From contig NZ_WHNP01000045.1 of the NCBI RefSeq assembly GCF_009362735.1, positions 1 through 59,402 of the forward strand: 59,402 nucleotides of DNA, written 5' to 3'. A model generated the notes under the pieces. The model saw only the letters and a list, made by a program, of their open reading frames with translations, was not told where the DNA came from and made no database searches. This document shows positions 44,271 through 52,400 of this stretch, piece after piece. The position numbers and the translations under genes were made by a program. Within the stretch, counting starts at the first letter, position 1, and every line of letters starts with the position of its first letter. Origin of the DNA: Paraburkholderia franconis (GTDB lineage: Bacteria > Pseudomonadota > Gammaproteobacteria > Burkholderiales > Burkholderiaceae).

Positions 44271-44690
44271 TCATCTCTGCATGGGGACGGTGACGAAGCC
44301 CATTTTCGTCAGACCGCCCGCCTGGGCCGCCGACATCACGTCCGCCACCTTCTCGTATGCAACCTTGCGGTCCGCGCTCAGATGCAGCTCCGGCTGCGGA
44401 TTCTGCTGCGCAGCCGCGGCGATCTTCGCCTGCAGCGCGTCGTCGGAGATTTTCTGGTCGTCCCACAGCACGTTGCCGTCGGCGTCGATCGACACCGTCA
44501 CCTGCGCCGGCTTCGTGTCTTCCTTCTGGCTGCTCGCGTGCGGCAGGTCGATCTTCACCGCGTGGCGGATCACCGGGATCGTCACCATGAAGACGATCAG
44601 GAGAACCAACATGACGTCGACGAGCGGCGTCATGTTGATTTCGTTCATGAGGCCGTCGTCATCGTCGCCGGCGAAGGGGCTCATTGCCAT
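44271..44690 (-). CDS. exbD: Biopolymer transport protein ExbD
   Basis: A 139-aa TonB-system energiser. A single N-terminal membrane helix (NEINMTPLVDVMLVLLIVFMVTIP) carries the essential Asp of PLVDVMLV, followed by a periplasmic domain. It is the last gene of the leftward operon, 15 bp after exbB. With ExbB it uses proton flow to drive TonB. Confidence 0.94.
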   Translation of the reverse strand: MAMSPFAGDDDDGLMNEINMTPLVDVMLVLLIVFMVTIPVIRHAVKIDLPHASSQKEDTKPAQVTVSIDADGNVLWDDQKISDDALQAKIAAAAQQNPQPELHLSADRKVAYEKVADVMSAAQAGGLTKMGFVTVPMQR

Positions 44691-44705
44691 CGCTATGCCT
44701 CCTGC

Positions 44706-45437
44706 TTAGTTGGCGCGGGACGCGAGCCGAAGACCGTCTCCGCGCTTCGTCGACGACAGGCGCGCGCCCGTCACGAAGAACGCATGAAGGCCGTGAGCGA
44801 AGCGGCTCAGCTTGCTGACGAGTGCCTTGTTGGCGCGCGTGAGCGCGTTGTAGCCGAGCACGGCGGGAATCGCGACGAAGAGACCGAAGGCCGTCATGAT
44901 GAGCGCCTCACCGACGGGGCCCGCGACCTGATCGATCGACGACTGGCCCGTCGCGCCGATGGTCAGGAGCGCGTGATAGATGCCCCACACCGTGCCGAAC
45001 AGGCCGACGAACGGCGCGGTGCTGCCGATCGACGCGAGAATCGCGAGGCCGCTCTGCATGCGCGCGATGCTGTCGTCCATCGTGTCCTTCAGGCAGCGCG
45101 TGACCCAGTCCGACACATCCATGCGGTCGTGCAGATGCGGTTGCGTCTGATGATGATGGTCGGCGGCTTCCTGGCCCGACAGCGCGAGCGCGAGGAATGG
45201 GTTTTCAGCCGGCGACAACGTATCGCTGCCGAGCTTCTTCACGCCGTCATTGAAGTCGTCCGAATGCCAGAACGCCTGTTCGGCGTCTTTCGTCAGGCGC
45301 TTGAGACGCATGACGTTCCAGCTCTTGATGACGATCACGCTCCACGACAGCACCGACATGATCAGCAGTGCCATCGCGATGCCGCGCGTGACGAAATCCC
45401 CTTGTGCCCAGACATGGGCAATACCGTAGGTCTGCAT
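44706..45437 (-). CDS. exbB: Biopolymer transport protein ExbB
   Basis: A 243-aa MotA/TolQ/ExbB-family protein with three membrane helices. The conserved region is GLAILASIGSTAPFVGLFGTVWGIYHAL and GPVGEALIMTAFGLFVAIPAVLGYN. The cytoplasmic loop holds a run of His residues (DHHHQTQPHLHD). The start at 45437 has AAGGAA upstream. Proton channel for the TonB system, 38 bp after tonB. Confidence 0.94.
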   Translation of the reverse strand: MQTYGIAHVWAQGDFVTRGIAMALLIMSVLSWSVIVIKSWNVMRLKRLTKDAEQAFWHSDDFNDGVKKLGSDTLSPAENPFLALALSGQEAADHHHQTQPHLHDRMDVSDWVTRCLKDTMDDSIARMQSGLAILASIGSTAPFVGLFGTVWGIYHALLTIGATGQSSIDQVAGPVGEALIMTAFGLFVAIPAVLGYNALTRANKALVSKLSRFAHGLHAFFVTGARLSSTKRGDGLRLASRAN

Positions 45438-45475
45438 GGCAATTCCTTGTCTTCGTTGAAACCCGTCGCAGCCGA

Positions 45476-46216
45476 TCAGTTCAGGTTGAAGTTGAACGGC
45501 TGCGTGTATGCGGCCCGGATCGGCTCGCCGTTTTCGAGATACGGCTTGCACGAGCTGGAATGCATTGCGTCGAGCGCGGCCTGGTCGAGGCGATCGTAGC
45601 CGCTGCTCCTTTTCAGTTCGATGTTCTCGATCCTGCCCGTCAGCCCAACGACGAAGTGGATCATGGCCGTCCCCGTCTCGCCGCGTCGGCGCGAAAGGGG
45701 GGGATAGTCGGGCTGGACGATGCTGCAGTCGAGGTGCGACACGTCCTTCGGTGCGGACAGCGCCATCGTCGGCTTGCCGACGGCAGGCGCGCCGGGTTCC
45801 TCAGGAGCGGGTGCAGCCGGCGCTGGAGGAGCTGGTGGCGCGGGTTGGGGCGCGGCGATCGCGCGCTGCGGCGACGCCTGCGCAACAGGCAAAGGCGTCG
45901 GCAGGGGCTTCGGCGTTGGGCGCGGCTGCACCTTCGGCTTGACCTTCTGCGCGGGCACGGGCTTCGGCGGAAGCGGCGTCGGAATCGACTGGATCGCGGC
46001 GGGCACGGCGACGGGCGCGGGTCTGATGAGTTCGGCGGTAATCGTGCGCGATTCGATAGGCCGCACGGGCACGTCCTCGTGCATCGTGAACGCGACGGCG
46101 AGTGCGACAACATGGCTTACCGCGACGAGCGCAGCGACGACCGCAATCCGTCGTTTCACACGCGAAGCATTATCAATGTTGCGCCAGTACGGTATTGCAC
46201 TCACTACGATCCCCAT
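45476..46216 (-). CDS. tonB: TonB energy-transducing protein
   Basis: A 246-aa TonB. It has one N-terminal membrane anchor (VVAALVAVSHVVALAVAF), a Pro/Ala-rich periplasmic spacer with KP/PTP repeats (about 65-155), and a C-terminal domain with QPDYPPLSRRRGETGTAMIHFVVGLTGRIENIELKRSSGYDRLDQAALDA. ATG 46216 has a GCAGG site; ATG 46240 is possible. Probably dedicated to the TonB-dependent receptor in the same operon. Confidence 0.92.
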   Translation of the reverse strand: MGIVVSAIPYWRNIDNASRVKRRIAVVAALVAVSHVVALAVAFTMHEDVPVRPIESRTITAELIRPAPVAVPAAIQSIPTPLPPKPVPAQKVKPKVQPRPTPKPLPTPLPVAQASPQRAIAAPQPAPPAPPAPAAPAPEEPGAPAVGKPTMALSAPKDVSHLDCSIVQPDYPPLSRRRGETGTAMIHFVVGLTGRIENIELKRSSGYDRLDQAALDAMHSSSCKPYLENGEPIRAAYTQPFNFNLN

Positions 46217-46302
46217 CGATTGCCTGCAACCGTGCGACATGAAGCGGATTCGACAGCACGTCTCAAACAGGTGCCTCGATGCCGCGTCGTTCTGAGTTGC
46301 AT

Positions 46303-46749
46303 TCAGTGCCCCATCGCGGTCGCACTCTTTGTCTCGCATTCGGCACTGACCTGCTCGCCGTCGCTGAACACAAATGTGAACGGAATCGACATCCCGACCT
46401 TGAGCGGCGTTTTCGGCTGTTCGAGCATCACGTGATATCCGCCGGGCGTAAACGCCAGCGTGCCGTGCGCCGGCACGGTCACCTTGTCGACCATCACCAT
46501 GTTCGACGTGCTGCCGTTGCTCCGGGTCTGGTGAAGCATCGCCGTACCGTAAGCGTCAGTTCGGACGCCGGTCAGATCGACGGGTTGTGCACCCATGTTC
46601 ATCACGCTGAAATAGCCGCCCGATGGAAGATTGCCCGGCAACAGCCGGATCCAGCAGCCGGACACCTTCACGGATGCGGGCGCCGCCGCAGTGGTTCCCG
46701 CGCAACCGCATAGCACGGCTAGCAGAATTGCTCTGAGAGGAGTCTTCAT
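46303..46749 (-). CDS. PCuAC periplasmic copper chaperone
   Basis: A 148-aa precursor with signal peptide (MKTPLRAILLAVLCGCAGTTAAA). The mature protein matches the PCuAC (DUF461) fold: WIRLLPGNLPSGGYFSVMNMG, then MLHQT and HGTLAFTPGGYHVMLEQPKTPLKVG, which includes the His-x-Met Cu(I) ligands. PCuAC proteins deliver Cu(I) to cytochrome oxidase or hold copper in the periplasm. GGAGAAACC precedes the start. It lies between tonB and the PepSY gene, so copper is a likely cargo of this operon. Confidence 0.88.
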   Translation of the reverse strand: MKTPLRAILLAVLCGCAGTTAAAPASVKVSGCWIRLLPGNLPSGGYFSVMNMGAQPVDLTGVRTDAYGTAMLHQTRSNGSTSNMVMVDKVTVPAHGTLAFTPGGYHVMLEQPKTPLKVGMSIPFTFVFSDGEQVSAECETKSATAMGH

Positions 46750-46784
46750 GTTGGTTTCTCCTGAAAAGGAAATGGGCGGTGGCG

Positions 46785-48275
46785 TCAGGATGCGACCGTC
46801 TGCGACGGGCGGCCGAAGATCATCCGGTCGGCGCACCAGACCGCGATGAGCGTGACGCCCATCAGTGGAAAGATCAGACCGAGCAGCACGAGGCCGAGCT
46901 TCCAGCCGCGCATCGGTGGACCGGTACGTTCGCGGGCGGGTGCGCCGAGTGCGCCGGCCGGCCGGCGTTTCCACCACATCACGCAGCCGGTGACGGCAAG
47001 CGCAGCGAGTCCGAGCGAAAGCGCCGTGCAGACCAGCTGGTTCGCGAGGCCGAAGTAACGGCCCATGTGCAGCGACGTGCCATACGACACGGCCTTTCCT
47101 ATAGCGCCGTAATCCCCGTAGCGGATGTCTTTCAGAACTGAGCCGCTGTACTGGTCGATGTAGAGCGTGCGTTCGAGCTTCGGGTCCGGCGGGAAATACG
47201 ACACGGTGTAGACGCCGTCCGGAGAAGCCGGCAACGCGACGTCATAGCCGTCTGTGGGGCCCAGTGCGTGCATCTGCGCGACGACGCGGCCAAGTGGCAA
47301 CGCTGAAGGCCCGGCATCGTGCGACTGCGGCACCGGTGCGGCGCCGACGGCCCACGGTACCTGCGGCAGCGGCAGATCATCCATCGTCATGCCTGGCATC
47401 GCATCCATGCCCGACTCATGAGTCTCATGCGATCCATGCCGGGTTTGCCCATCAGTCGGATGAGATCGGTTGGCCGGCGTTTGCGCGCCCGGCCGTATCG
47501 AGTGCAACGGTAACCCGCCCCATGCGCCCGGCGGCGCACCGAGTGCTGCACTCGCCGACAGCGATTTGAACTGCTTGCCCCACGAACTGGTCCACGGCAA
47601 ACCGGTAATGACGAACGCGAGCGCGCCCACGGCAAGCCAGATGCCGAGCGCCGCGTGCACGCTTTTCCACAGCGGCCGGCCACGCAGCGAAAAGTGCGGC
47701 ACGAGCGCGCCGCGCAGCGTCGTGCCCGCGCGTGGCCACCATAGTGCGATGCCCGTGCCGATCATGACAAGCGTCCAGCACGCGACCAGTTCCATCAGCA
47801 GCTCGCCCGGCTTCCCGAGCAACAGCTTGCGGTGAATCATCCGGTCGACCTGCATCAGGCGGCTCTCGACACTTAGCGTGCCGAGCACCGCGCCGTCGTA
47901 CGGATTCACGTAGACGCTCTGCCTGTCCCCATCCGGCAACCGGAAGATGAACTCCGCGCTGCGGTCCGCCCGCGACGAGATACGTACCGTCGTCGCGACC
48001 GAACCCGACGGCAGCGCGCGACGCGCATTCGCGAGCAACGTGTTCTCGTCAAGGCGCGGCACGTCGCGCGGTTCGACAACGAGCCGGTGCCGATACAGCA
48101 GTGGCTCGATCTGCGGCTGGAAGCAGTACAGCGTGCCCGTCAATGCGAGCACGACGAGAAATGGCATGACAAAGAGGCCGGCATAGAAATGCCAGCGCCA
48201 CAGCGTGCGGTAACCCCGGCCCGTGGTGGTGACGGCGGCCGGTGGCGGGCGCCGGTCGATTGCGGCAGTGGACAT
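46785..48275 (-). CDS. PepSY-associated membrane protein with His/Met-rich loop
   Basis: A 496-aa protein with four main membrane helices and PepSY-type periplasmic domains (WRWHFYAGLFVMPFLVVLALTGTLYCF at the start, a YVNPYDGAVLG segment, IDQYSGSVLKDIRYGDYG later). It belongs to the PepSY_TM family, some members of which act as ferric-siderophore or metal reductases near TonB receptors. Residues about 270-297 carry a His/Met-rich insertion (HGSHETHESG, MDAMPGMTMDD), which looks suited to Cu(I)/Cu(II) binding. It starts 12 bp after the receptor. Likely a metal reductase or handler at the inner membrane. Confidence 0.85.
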   Translation of the reverse strand: MSTAAIDRRPPPAAVTTTGRGYRTLWRWHFYAGLFVMPFLVVLALTGTLYCFQPQIEPLLYRHRLVVEPRDVPRLDENTLLANARRALPSGSVATTVRISSRADRSAEFIFRLPDGDRQSVYVNPYDGAVLGTLSVESRLMQVDRMIHRKLLLGKPGELLMELVACWTLVMIGTGIALWWPRAGTTLRGALVPHFSLRGRPLWKSVHAALGIWLAVGALAFVITGLPWTSSWGKQFKSLSASAALGAPPGAWGGLPLHSIRPGAQTPANRSHPTDGQTRHGSHETHESGMDAMPGMTMDDLPLPQVPWAVGAAPVPQSHDAGPSALPLGRVVAQMHALGPTDGYDVALPASPDGVYTVSYFPPDPKLERTLYIDQYSGSVLKDIRYGDYGAIGKAVSYGTSLHMGRYFGLANQLVCTALSLGLAALAVTGCVMWWKRRPAGALGAPARERTGPPMRGWKLGLVLLGLIFPLMGVTLIAVWCADRMIFGRPSQTVAS

Positions 48276-48287
48276 GCGATCCCTCCG

Positions 48288-50675
48288 TTACAGGTGCAGC
48301 CGACCCTCGACGTAGAAGGTCCGGCCTGGGTACGGGTGATAGACGAAATAACGCGCATCGAAAATGTTGTCGACGCCTATGCCGATTTCGCTCTGCTTCG
48401 TCGGCCGGAATGTGAGCTTCGCATCGGCAACCACGTAAGTGCTGGTGCCGCCGAACACGTCGGGATTCGAATCGGTATTCGTGAGCGTGTTGTACTGGCG
48501 CCCGGAATACCGCGCGGCGAGCGTCAGCGCGGCGCGCGCGTCGAAATGGTAGATCGCGGCGACGTTCGCGCGCCACAACGGAATCCGGTAGAAGTACTTG
48601 CCCACCGTCGCGGGATTCTGCGCGTTCTCAAGAATCTTCGACTGCGTATAGGCGGCGTTTGCAATCAGGTCGAGGCCGCGCACGAACACGTCCTGCCCTT
48701 CATAGCTCGTCTCAACGCCGCGCGAGCGCACCTTGCCGATGTTCTGGAAGCTCGTCACATTCGGAATGACGGTCGTATCGGTCTGGCTGAAGATCGTGTT
48801 CTTCACGTCGTCCTGGAACAGCGTCAGGCGGAACACGCCGTTCCAGTGAGCCCATTCCGCAGACAGCTCCTTCGAGAGGTCGTCCTCGGGCTGCAGGTTC
48901 GGATTGTTGTTGATAATCGTCGAACCGTTGATCTTCCCCTGGAACAGTTCCCCGACTGTCGGAAAGCGATAGGCGCGCGCGATCGACGCGCGCAGCGTCA
49001 GATCGTCGGTGACATCGAACGACAGCGACGCCTTCGGCGAAAAGTGATGCTGGTCCGCGCCCGGATACGGCAAGGTCGTCGCTCCGAGTGCCTGGAACCC
49101 GTCGTACGCGCGCCAGTCTTCGTAGCGCAGGCCGTAGACGAACTTCCAGCGCGGCAGGAAGCGCCACGCGTCCTGCGCATAGGCGGCCTGGGTCTGCGTG
49201 CGGCCCCTGAATGCATTGGCGAAGCTGCCGGACGCGCCATCGCGCCACGCCGCGGTATTGTAGGTTTCGTTGTCGAGGAAGTAGTTGTCGTAGTGATAGC
49301 CGAAGGTCAGCGCGTGGTTTGTCAGGCCCGCCTGAGGCGAAGCCGGGGTGTACGTGGTTTTCAGGTCGAGCGTCTTCCAGCCGGTGCCGTCGCCGAACGT
49401 GACGACACCTGGCCCGTTGCCGGGTCCGCCCGCGTTGGCGGTGCGCGCCACGCTGTTCGACACGTCGTAGTAGGACGCGATCGCTTCCGCGTTCCAGCCG
49501 GTTGCGTTGTGCGTCTTGAGCCACGCGCCGTACAGCCAGTTTTCGCTGTTGCCGAGGCTCGGCGCCATCGCGGCGGCCGGGATGTTGTACTCGAGGCCGT
49601 TGATCGCGACCCTGCCGCTGTACACCGGATTGCCGTTCGCGTCGCGCAGGAACGTCGAGGTTTCGCTGTTGTACGTCTGATGCCAGTAACCGAGGGTGAA
49701 GCCGGCCTGCACCGTCGGCGTGAAGTCGTACTGCATCTTCACTTTCAGCTGGTCCTGGATGGTGCGCTCGATCCCTTCGCCGTTCACGCCGAGCACGGCA
49801 GTCGGCGCATTGGTCTGGTTGTTGTAGAAGTACGCGCCTGTGACGGGCGTGTCGCCGGGCCTGGCGGGCGTCGTCGATTGCGCGAGCGTCGCGAACTGCA
49901 GCGGCTGGCTGGTGTTCTCCAGATGATTGGCGCCGATGAACCATGAAAACCTGCCGATGCGATCGCCGATCGTCGCGCTCGCTTCGGTGCCGTTGAAGTT
50001 CTGGTTGACCCCGTACAGATCGAAGTGCTGCGTGAACGCCTTGACGTCGGCAGTCGCTTCGAATTTCGTCGGCATGCGCGTGGTGATCAGCACCGTCGCA
50101 CCCAGCGAATTGCCGGGATAGAGCGCGGAGTAAGGGCCATAGATCACATCGACCTGCTGGATCTCGTCCGGAAACACCATTGACCAGCGCGGCGGGAACG
50201 AATAGCTGTTGCCAAGCAGATTCGACAGCAGCAGCCCATCCGCATAGACGAGGCCGCGCGCGCTTTGCACATTGCTTGTACCGCGCACCGCGATGATCGA
50301 GTTCAGGTCGCCGATGAAGCGTTTGCGCACCGCGAGGTTCGGCAGATATTTGAGCGCGTCTTCGGTATTGACCACGTTCCGGTTGTCGAGCTGCTCGCGC
50401 GTGACCGTTTCGGTCGTCGCGGGCAGGTTCGGATCGACGACCGGGCGATAGCTCCCGGCACTGCTCGCGGTAATGGAGACAGCCGGCAGCTCGTTGTCGG
50501 CAGGCTGCGTGTCAGCTGTTGCGGCGGATGAAGCTCCAGTAGGGGCGGCGCTCACACTGGGCGTCTGTGCGGCGGCGGGAGGCACGGCGAGCGTAAGCGG
50601 CAAGAGCCCGAAGGCGGCGTGGCGCATCCGCGCACGCGTGCTACGGCGAAGACTTCGCAAGGCGAAGTACAGCAT
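48288..50675 (-). CDS. TonB-dependent outer-membrane receptor
   Basis: A 795-aa receptor. Signal peptide to about residue 36 (...VPPAAAQ), a possible TonB box (ELPAVSITA), a plug domain with TREQLDNRNVVNTEDALKYLPNL and the IQQVDVIYGPYSALYPGNSLG motif, then a 22-strand-type barrel ending in a family-typical IGVDNIFDARYF and FYVEGRLHL. It takes up a ligand at the outer membrane using TonB. The ligand is unknown; PCuAC and DUF2946 neighbours suggest a copper complex or other metal chelate. It lacks the Met/His-rich N-terminus of OprC-type copper receptors. Confidence 0.92.
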   Translation of the reverse strand: MLYFALRSLRRSTRARMRHAAFGLLPLTLAVPPAAAQTPSVSAAPTGASSAATADTQPADNELPAVSITASSAGSYRPVVDPNLPATTETVTREQLDNRNVVNTEDALKYLPNLAVRKRFIGDLNSIIAVRGTSNVQSARGLVYADGLLLSNLLGNSYSFPPRWSMVFPDEIQQVDVIYGPYSALYPGNSLGATVLITTRMPTKFEATADVKAFTQHFDLYGVNQNFNGTEASATIGDRIGRFSWFIGANHLENTSQPLQFATLAQSTTPARPGDTPVTGAYFYNNQTNAPTAVLGVNGEGIERTIQDQLKVKMQYDFTPTVQAGFTLGYWHQTYNSETSTFLRDANGNPVYSGRVAINGLEYNIPAAAMAPSLGNSENWLYGAWLKTHNATGWNAEAIASYYDVSNSVARTANAGGPGNGPGVVTFGDGTGWKTLDLKTTYTPASPQAGLTNHALTFGYHYDNYFLDNETYNTAAWRDGASGSFANAFRGRTQTQAAYAQDAWRFLPRWKFVYGLRYEDWRAYDGFQALGATTLPYPGADQHHFSPKASLSFDVTDDLTLRASIARAYRFPTVGELFQGKINGSTIINNNPNLQPEDDLSKELSAEWAHWNGVFRLTLFQDDVKNTIFSQTDTTVIPNVTSFQNIGKVRSRGVETSYEGQDVFVRGLDLIANAAYTQSKILENAQNPATVGKYFYRIPLWRANVAAIYHFDARAALTLAARYSGRQYNTLTNTDSNPDVFGGTSTYVVADAKLTFRPTKQSEIGIGVDNIFDARYFVYHPYPGRTFYVEGRLHL

Positions 50676-50771
50676 GAGATTTTTTCCTGTGCGTATTGGT
50701 GAACAGCCGCAGCGAACGGCGACGCGCGCCTTCAACAGGCGCGTGCCAGTTCGGCGTGCAGCGAACGACGA

Positions 50772-51131
50772 TCAGGAAAAAACAGGTGGGGCCCGTGGGC
50801 GGCCAGATGGGAAGGCACCGAGTGGCGTAAAGCGCGTAGATAGCGCAGCGATCGCGGTCACGACCGGCAGCAGAAGGACGGGGGCTACGGTCGGCGGAAC
50901 CGGCGGCGGCGCCGCGTGGGTCGCGAGCAGATCGCAATAGCCGCACGCGGAGAGCAGATCGCCCGCGTGATGGCTGCCACTGTCCGTCTGTGTAGCGGAA
51001 CAGAGCACCGCGACGGGTTCAGTGGCGCGTGCTGACGTCACCAGCTGGCTCACGACCGGCACGAACGTGACGAGGCACATGGCAAGTATGCCAAGCCATG
51101 TGCTGAGTCGTCGACGGGCGTGAAAGGTCAT
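50772..51131 (-). CDS. DUF2946 protein (second copy in operon)
   Basis: A 119-aa precursor with an N-terminal membrane/signal segment (WLGILAMCLVTFVPVVSQLV). The conserved DUF2946 core is ACGYCDLLATHAAPPP, with a C-x-Y-C motif. It has a second hydrophobic stretch (PVLLLPVVTAIAAL). The family is small, uncharacterised and typically found beside TonB-dependent copper receptors. It lies between another DUF2946 gene and the receptor. Confidence 0.8.
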   Translation of the reverse strand: MTFHARRRLSTWLGILAMCLVTFVPVVSQLVTSARATEPVAVLCSATQTDSGSHHAGDLLSACGYCDLLATHAAPPPVPPTVAPVLLLPVVTAIAALSTRFTPLGAFPSGRPRAPPVFS

Positions 51132-51160
51132 GAGGCGATGAATCCGTGAGTGGGCGAAGT

Positions 51161-51556
51161 TTAGCACTGGTTTTGTAAGGGAGTTGAACACTCCCTGCTG
51201 GCTTCCGGCTCCGTGCACCGCGAGGCGCGGGCAGGCGAGTCATCAATACGGGCAAGCGGGGCCAGCGCCAGGGTCAGTAGTGTCGCAAGCAGGATGGCGG
51301 CGATGTCCAGGACTGGCACGGATGGGACTGCGATCGCCTGCTGCGCCACGATGTCGCAGTAATCGCATACGCGGAAGCTGTCGGGAAACGTGTACTGCCT
51401 GGCACCTTCGCCTTTGACGGCAGAGCAGTTGGCCGCGACCGGTTCGGGCGACTCCGCCAGTTCGAGCAGTTGACTCGCGAGCAGCGCGAACACCATCAGC
51501 CACATGGCAATGATGCCAGGCCATGCGACGGAGTGTCTGCGAGCGCGAATAGTCAT
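51161..51556 (-). CDS. DUF2946 protein (first gene of leftward operon)
   Basis: A 131-aa precursor. It has the same plan as the downstream copy: a hydrophobic N-terminus (WPGIIAMWLMVFALLASQLLEL), the core VCDYCDIVAQQAIAVPS with C-x-Y-C, and a second membrane segment. Start 51556 is chosen to match its homologues; the open frame continues upstream without support. Tandem with the next copy (29-bp gap), suggesting duplication. Function unknown, probably envelope metal handling. Confidence 0.78.
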   Translation of the reverse strand: MTIRARRHSVAWPGIIAMWLMVFALLASQLLELAESPEPVAANCSAVKGEGARQYTFPDSFRVCDYCDIVAQQAIAVPSVPVLDIAAILLATLLTLALAPLARIDDSPARASRCTEPEASRECSTPLQNQC

Positions 51557-52126
51557 GATCGCCCCACGAGCATGCTCGTTAATCGATAACCCCGGTCGCG
51601 CAACACACATTACCCAGCGCAACGCTGAAAGACAGGCTTTCTGCGTACATGCGTGCGCACAAGGGCTCAGGCAGGGCTCTGGCGTTAGCCACAGAAGTAC
51701 GTGTGCCGTGCCAGTGTGCGCAGCCCGGTCAGTTGGGCTAACGCTCACGCCCTGCGCTCTCGGGGTGTACGGCCATTCTAGGTTGATCGGGGAAGCCCGA
51801 GAATGTGGGCATGCCCGCGACAGGTATGGGTGGAGTTCCCCAATGTGTGCAGCCGCCAAAGGGATCGCGTTCGCGGACAAATGACGGATCGCACACGAAC
51901 GCAGGCAAACGGCGACATGCACACGACATGAACGGAAAGCAACGACTGGGCGAGTAGTGGATGCGTCACCGCGCGCAGATCAACCTCGGCACACTGATCG
52001 CGCCGGGCATCCGGGCTGGCTGGATGGCGTGGCTCACACGTCCGGCCGAACACGTCGCGCCGGCCACGTCCGCCATGCCCGTCACGTCCACAGTCTGCCG
52101 GGTACGCGCGTGACGTCAGGCCGACG
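51557..52126. other. Divergent intergenic region between leftward metal operon and riboswitch
   Basis: About 570 bp. Open frames on both strands are not supported by start sites or recognised domains. It should contain the promoter of the leftward operon. A terminator-like hairpin on the + strand follows at 52127, implying a rightward transcript from this region. Confidence 0.4.
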
Positions 52127-52147
52127 GACGCTTCGGCGTCTTTTTTT
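52127..52147 (+). terminator. Intrinsic terminator upstream of the cobalamin riboswitch
   Basis: GACGC (52127-52131), UUCG tetraloop, GCGTC (52136-52140), then seven or more T residues. A strong Rho-independent terminator for rightward transcription, although no rightward gene was recognised before it. Confidence 0.7.
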
Positions 52148-52164
52148 CGGGCGATAATCGTCCG

Positions 52165-52340
52165 GCGTGGGTTGCCGCAAGGCATTGATAGGGAATATGG
52201 TGAGGCGCGAGTCGAGTCCATAGCTGTGCCCGCAACTGTAAGCGCGAAGTCCAGCATCCGTATGCCACTGTATCGTTCGGGAAGGCGATGCCAGACGTCG
52301 ACGCGCAAGCCAGGAGACCTGCCCGCGCCCGGAATGCTGC
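52165..52340 (+). ncRNA. Cobalamin (B12) riboswitch
   Basis: Conserved elements in order: AGCTGTGCCCGCAACTGTA (52222-52240), GCCACTG (52264-52270), CGGGAAGGCG (52278-52287) and the B12 box AGCCAGGAGACCTGCC (52308-52323). This is the standard adenosylcobalamin aptamer layout. It precedes the NiCoT gene by about 78 nt. Downstream, a 7-bp GC stem (GCCGCCC/GGGCGGC, 52358-52376) without T tract could control ribosome access. High B12 should turn the downstream transporter off. Exact 5' border uncertain. Confidence 0.92.
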
Positions 52341-52400
52341 GAGGTGTTCCGGCCGGCGCCGCCCTCATCGGGCGGCATAACCAGCATGCGAGGACAATTC

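Noticed and set aside
48288..50675. Naming the receptor OprC or BtuB
   Set aside because: No His/Met-rich N-terminus for OprC, and the cobalamin riboswitch controls the divergent gene, not this one.
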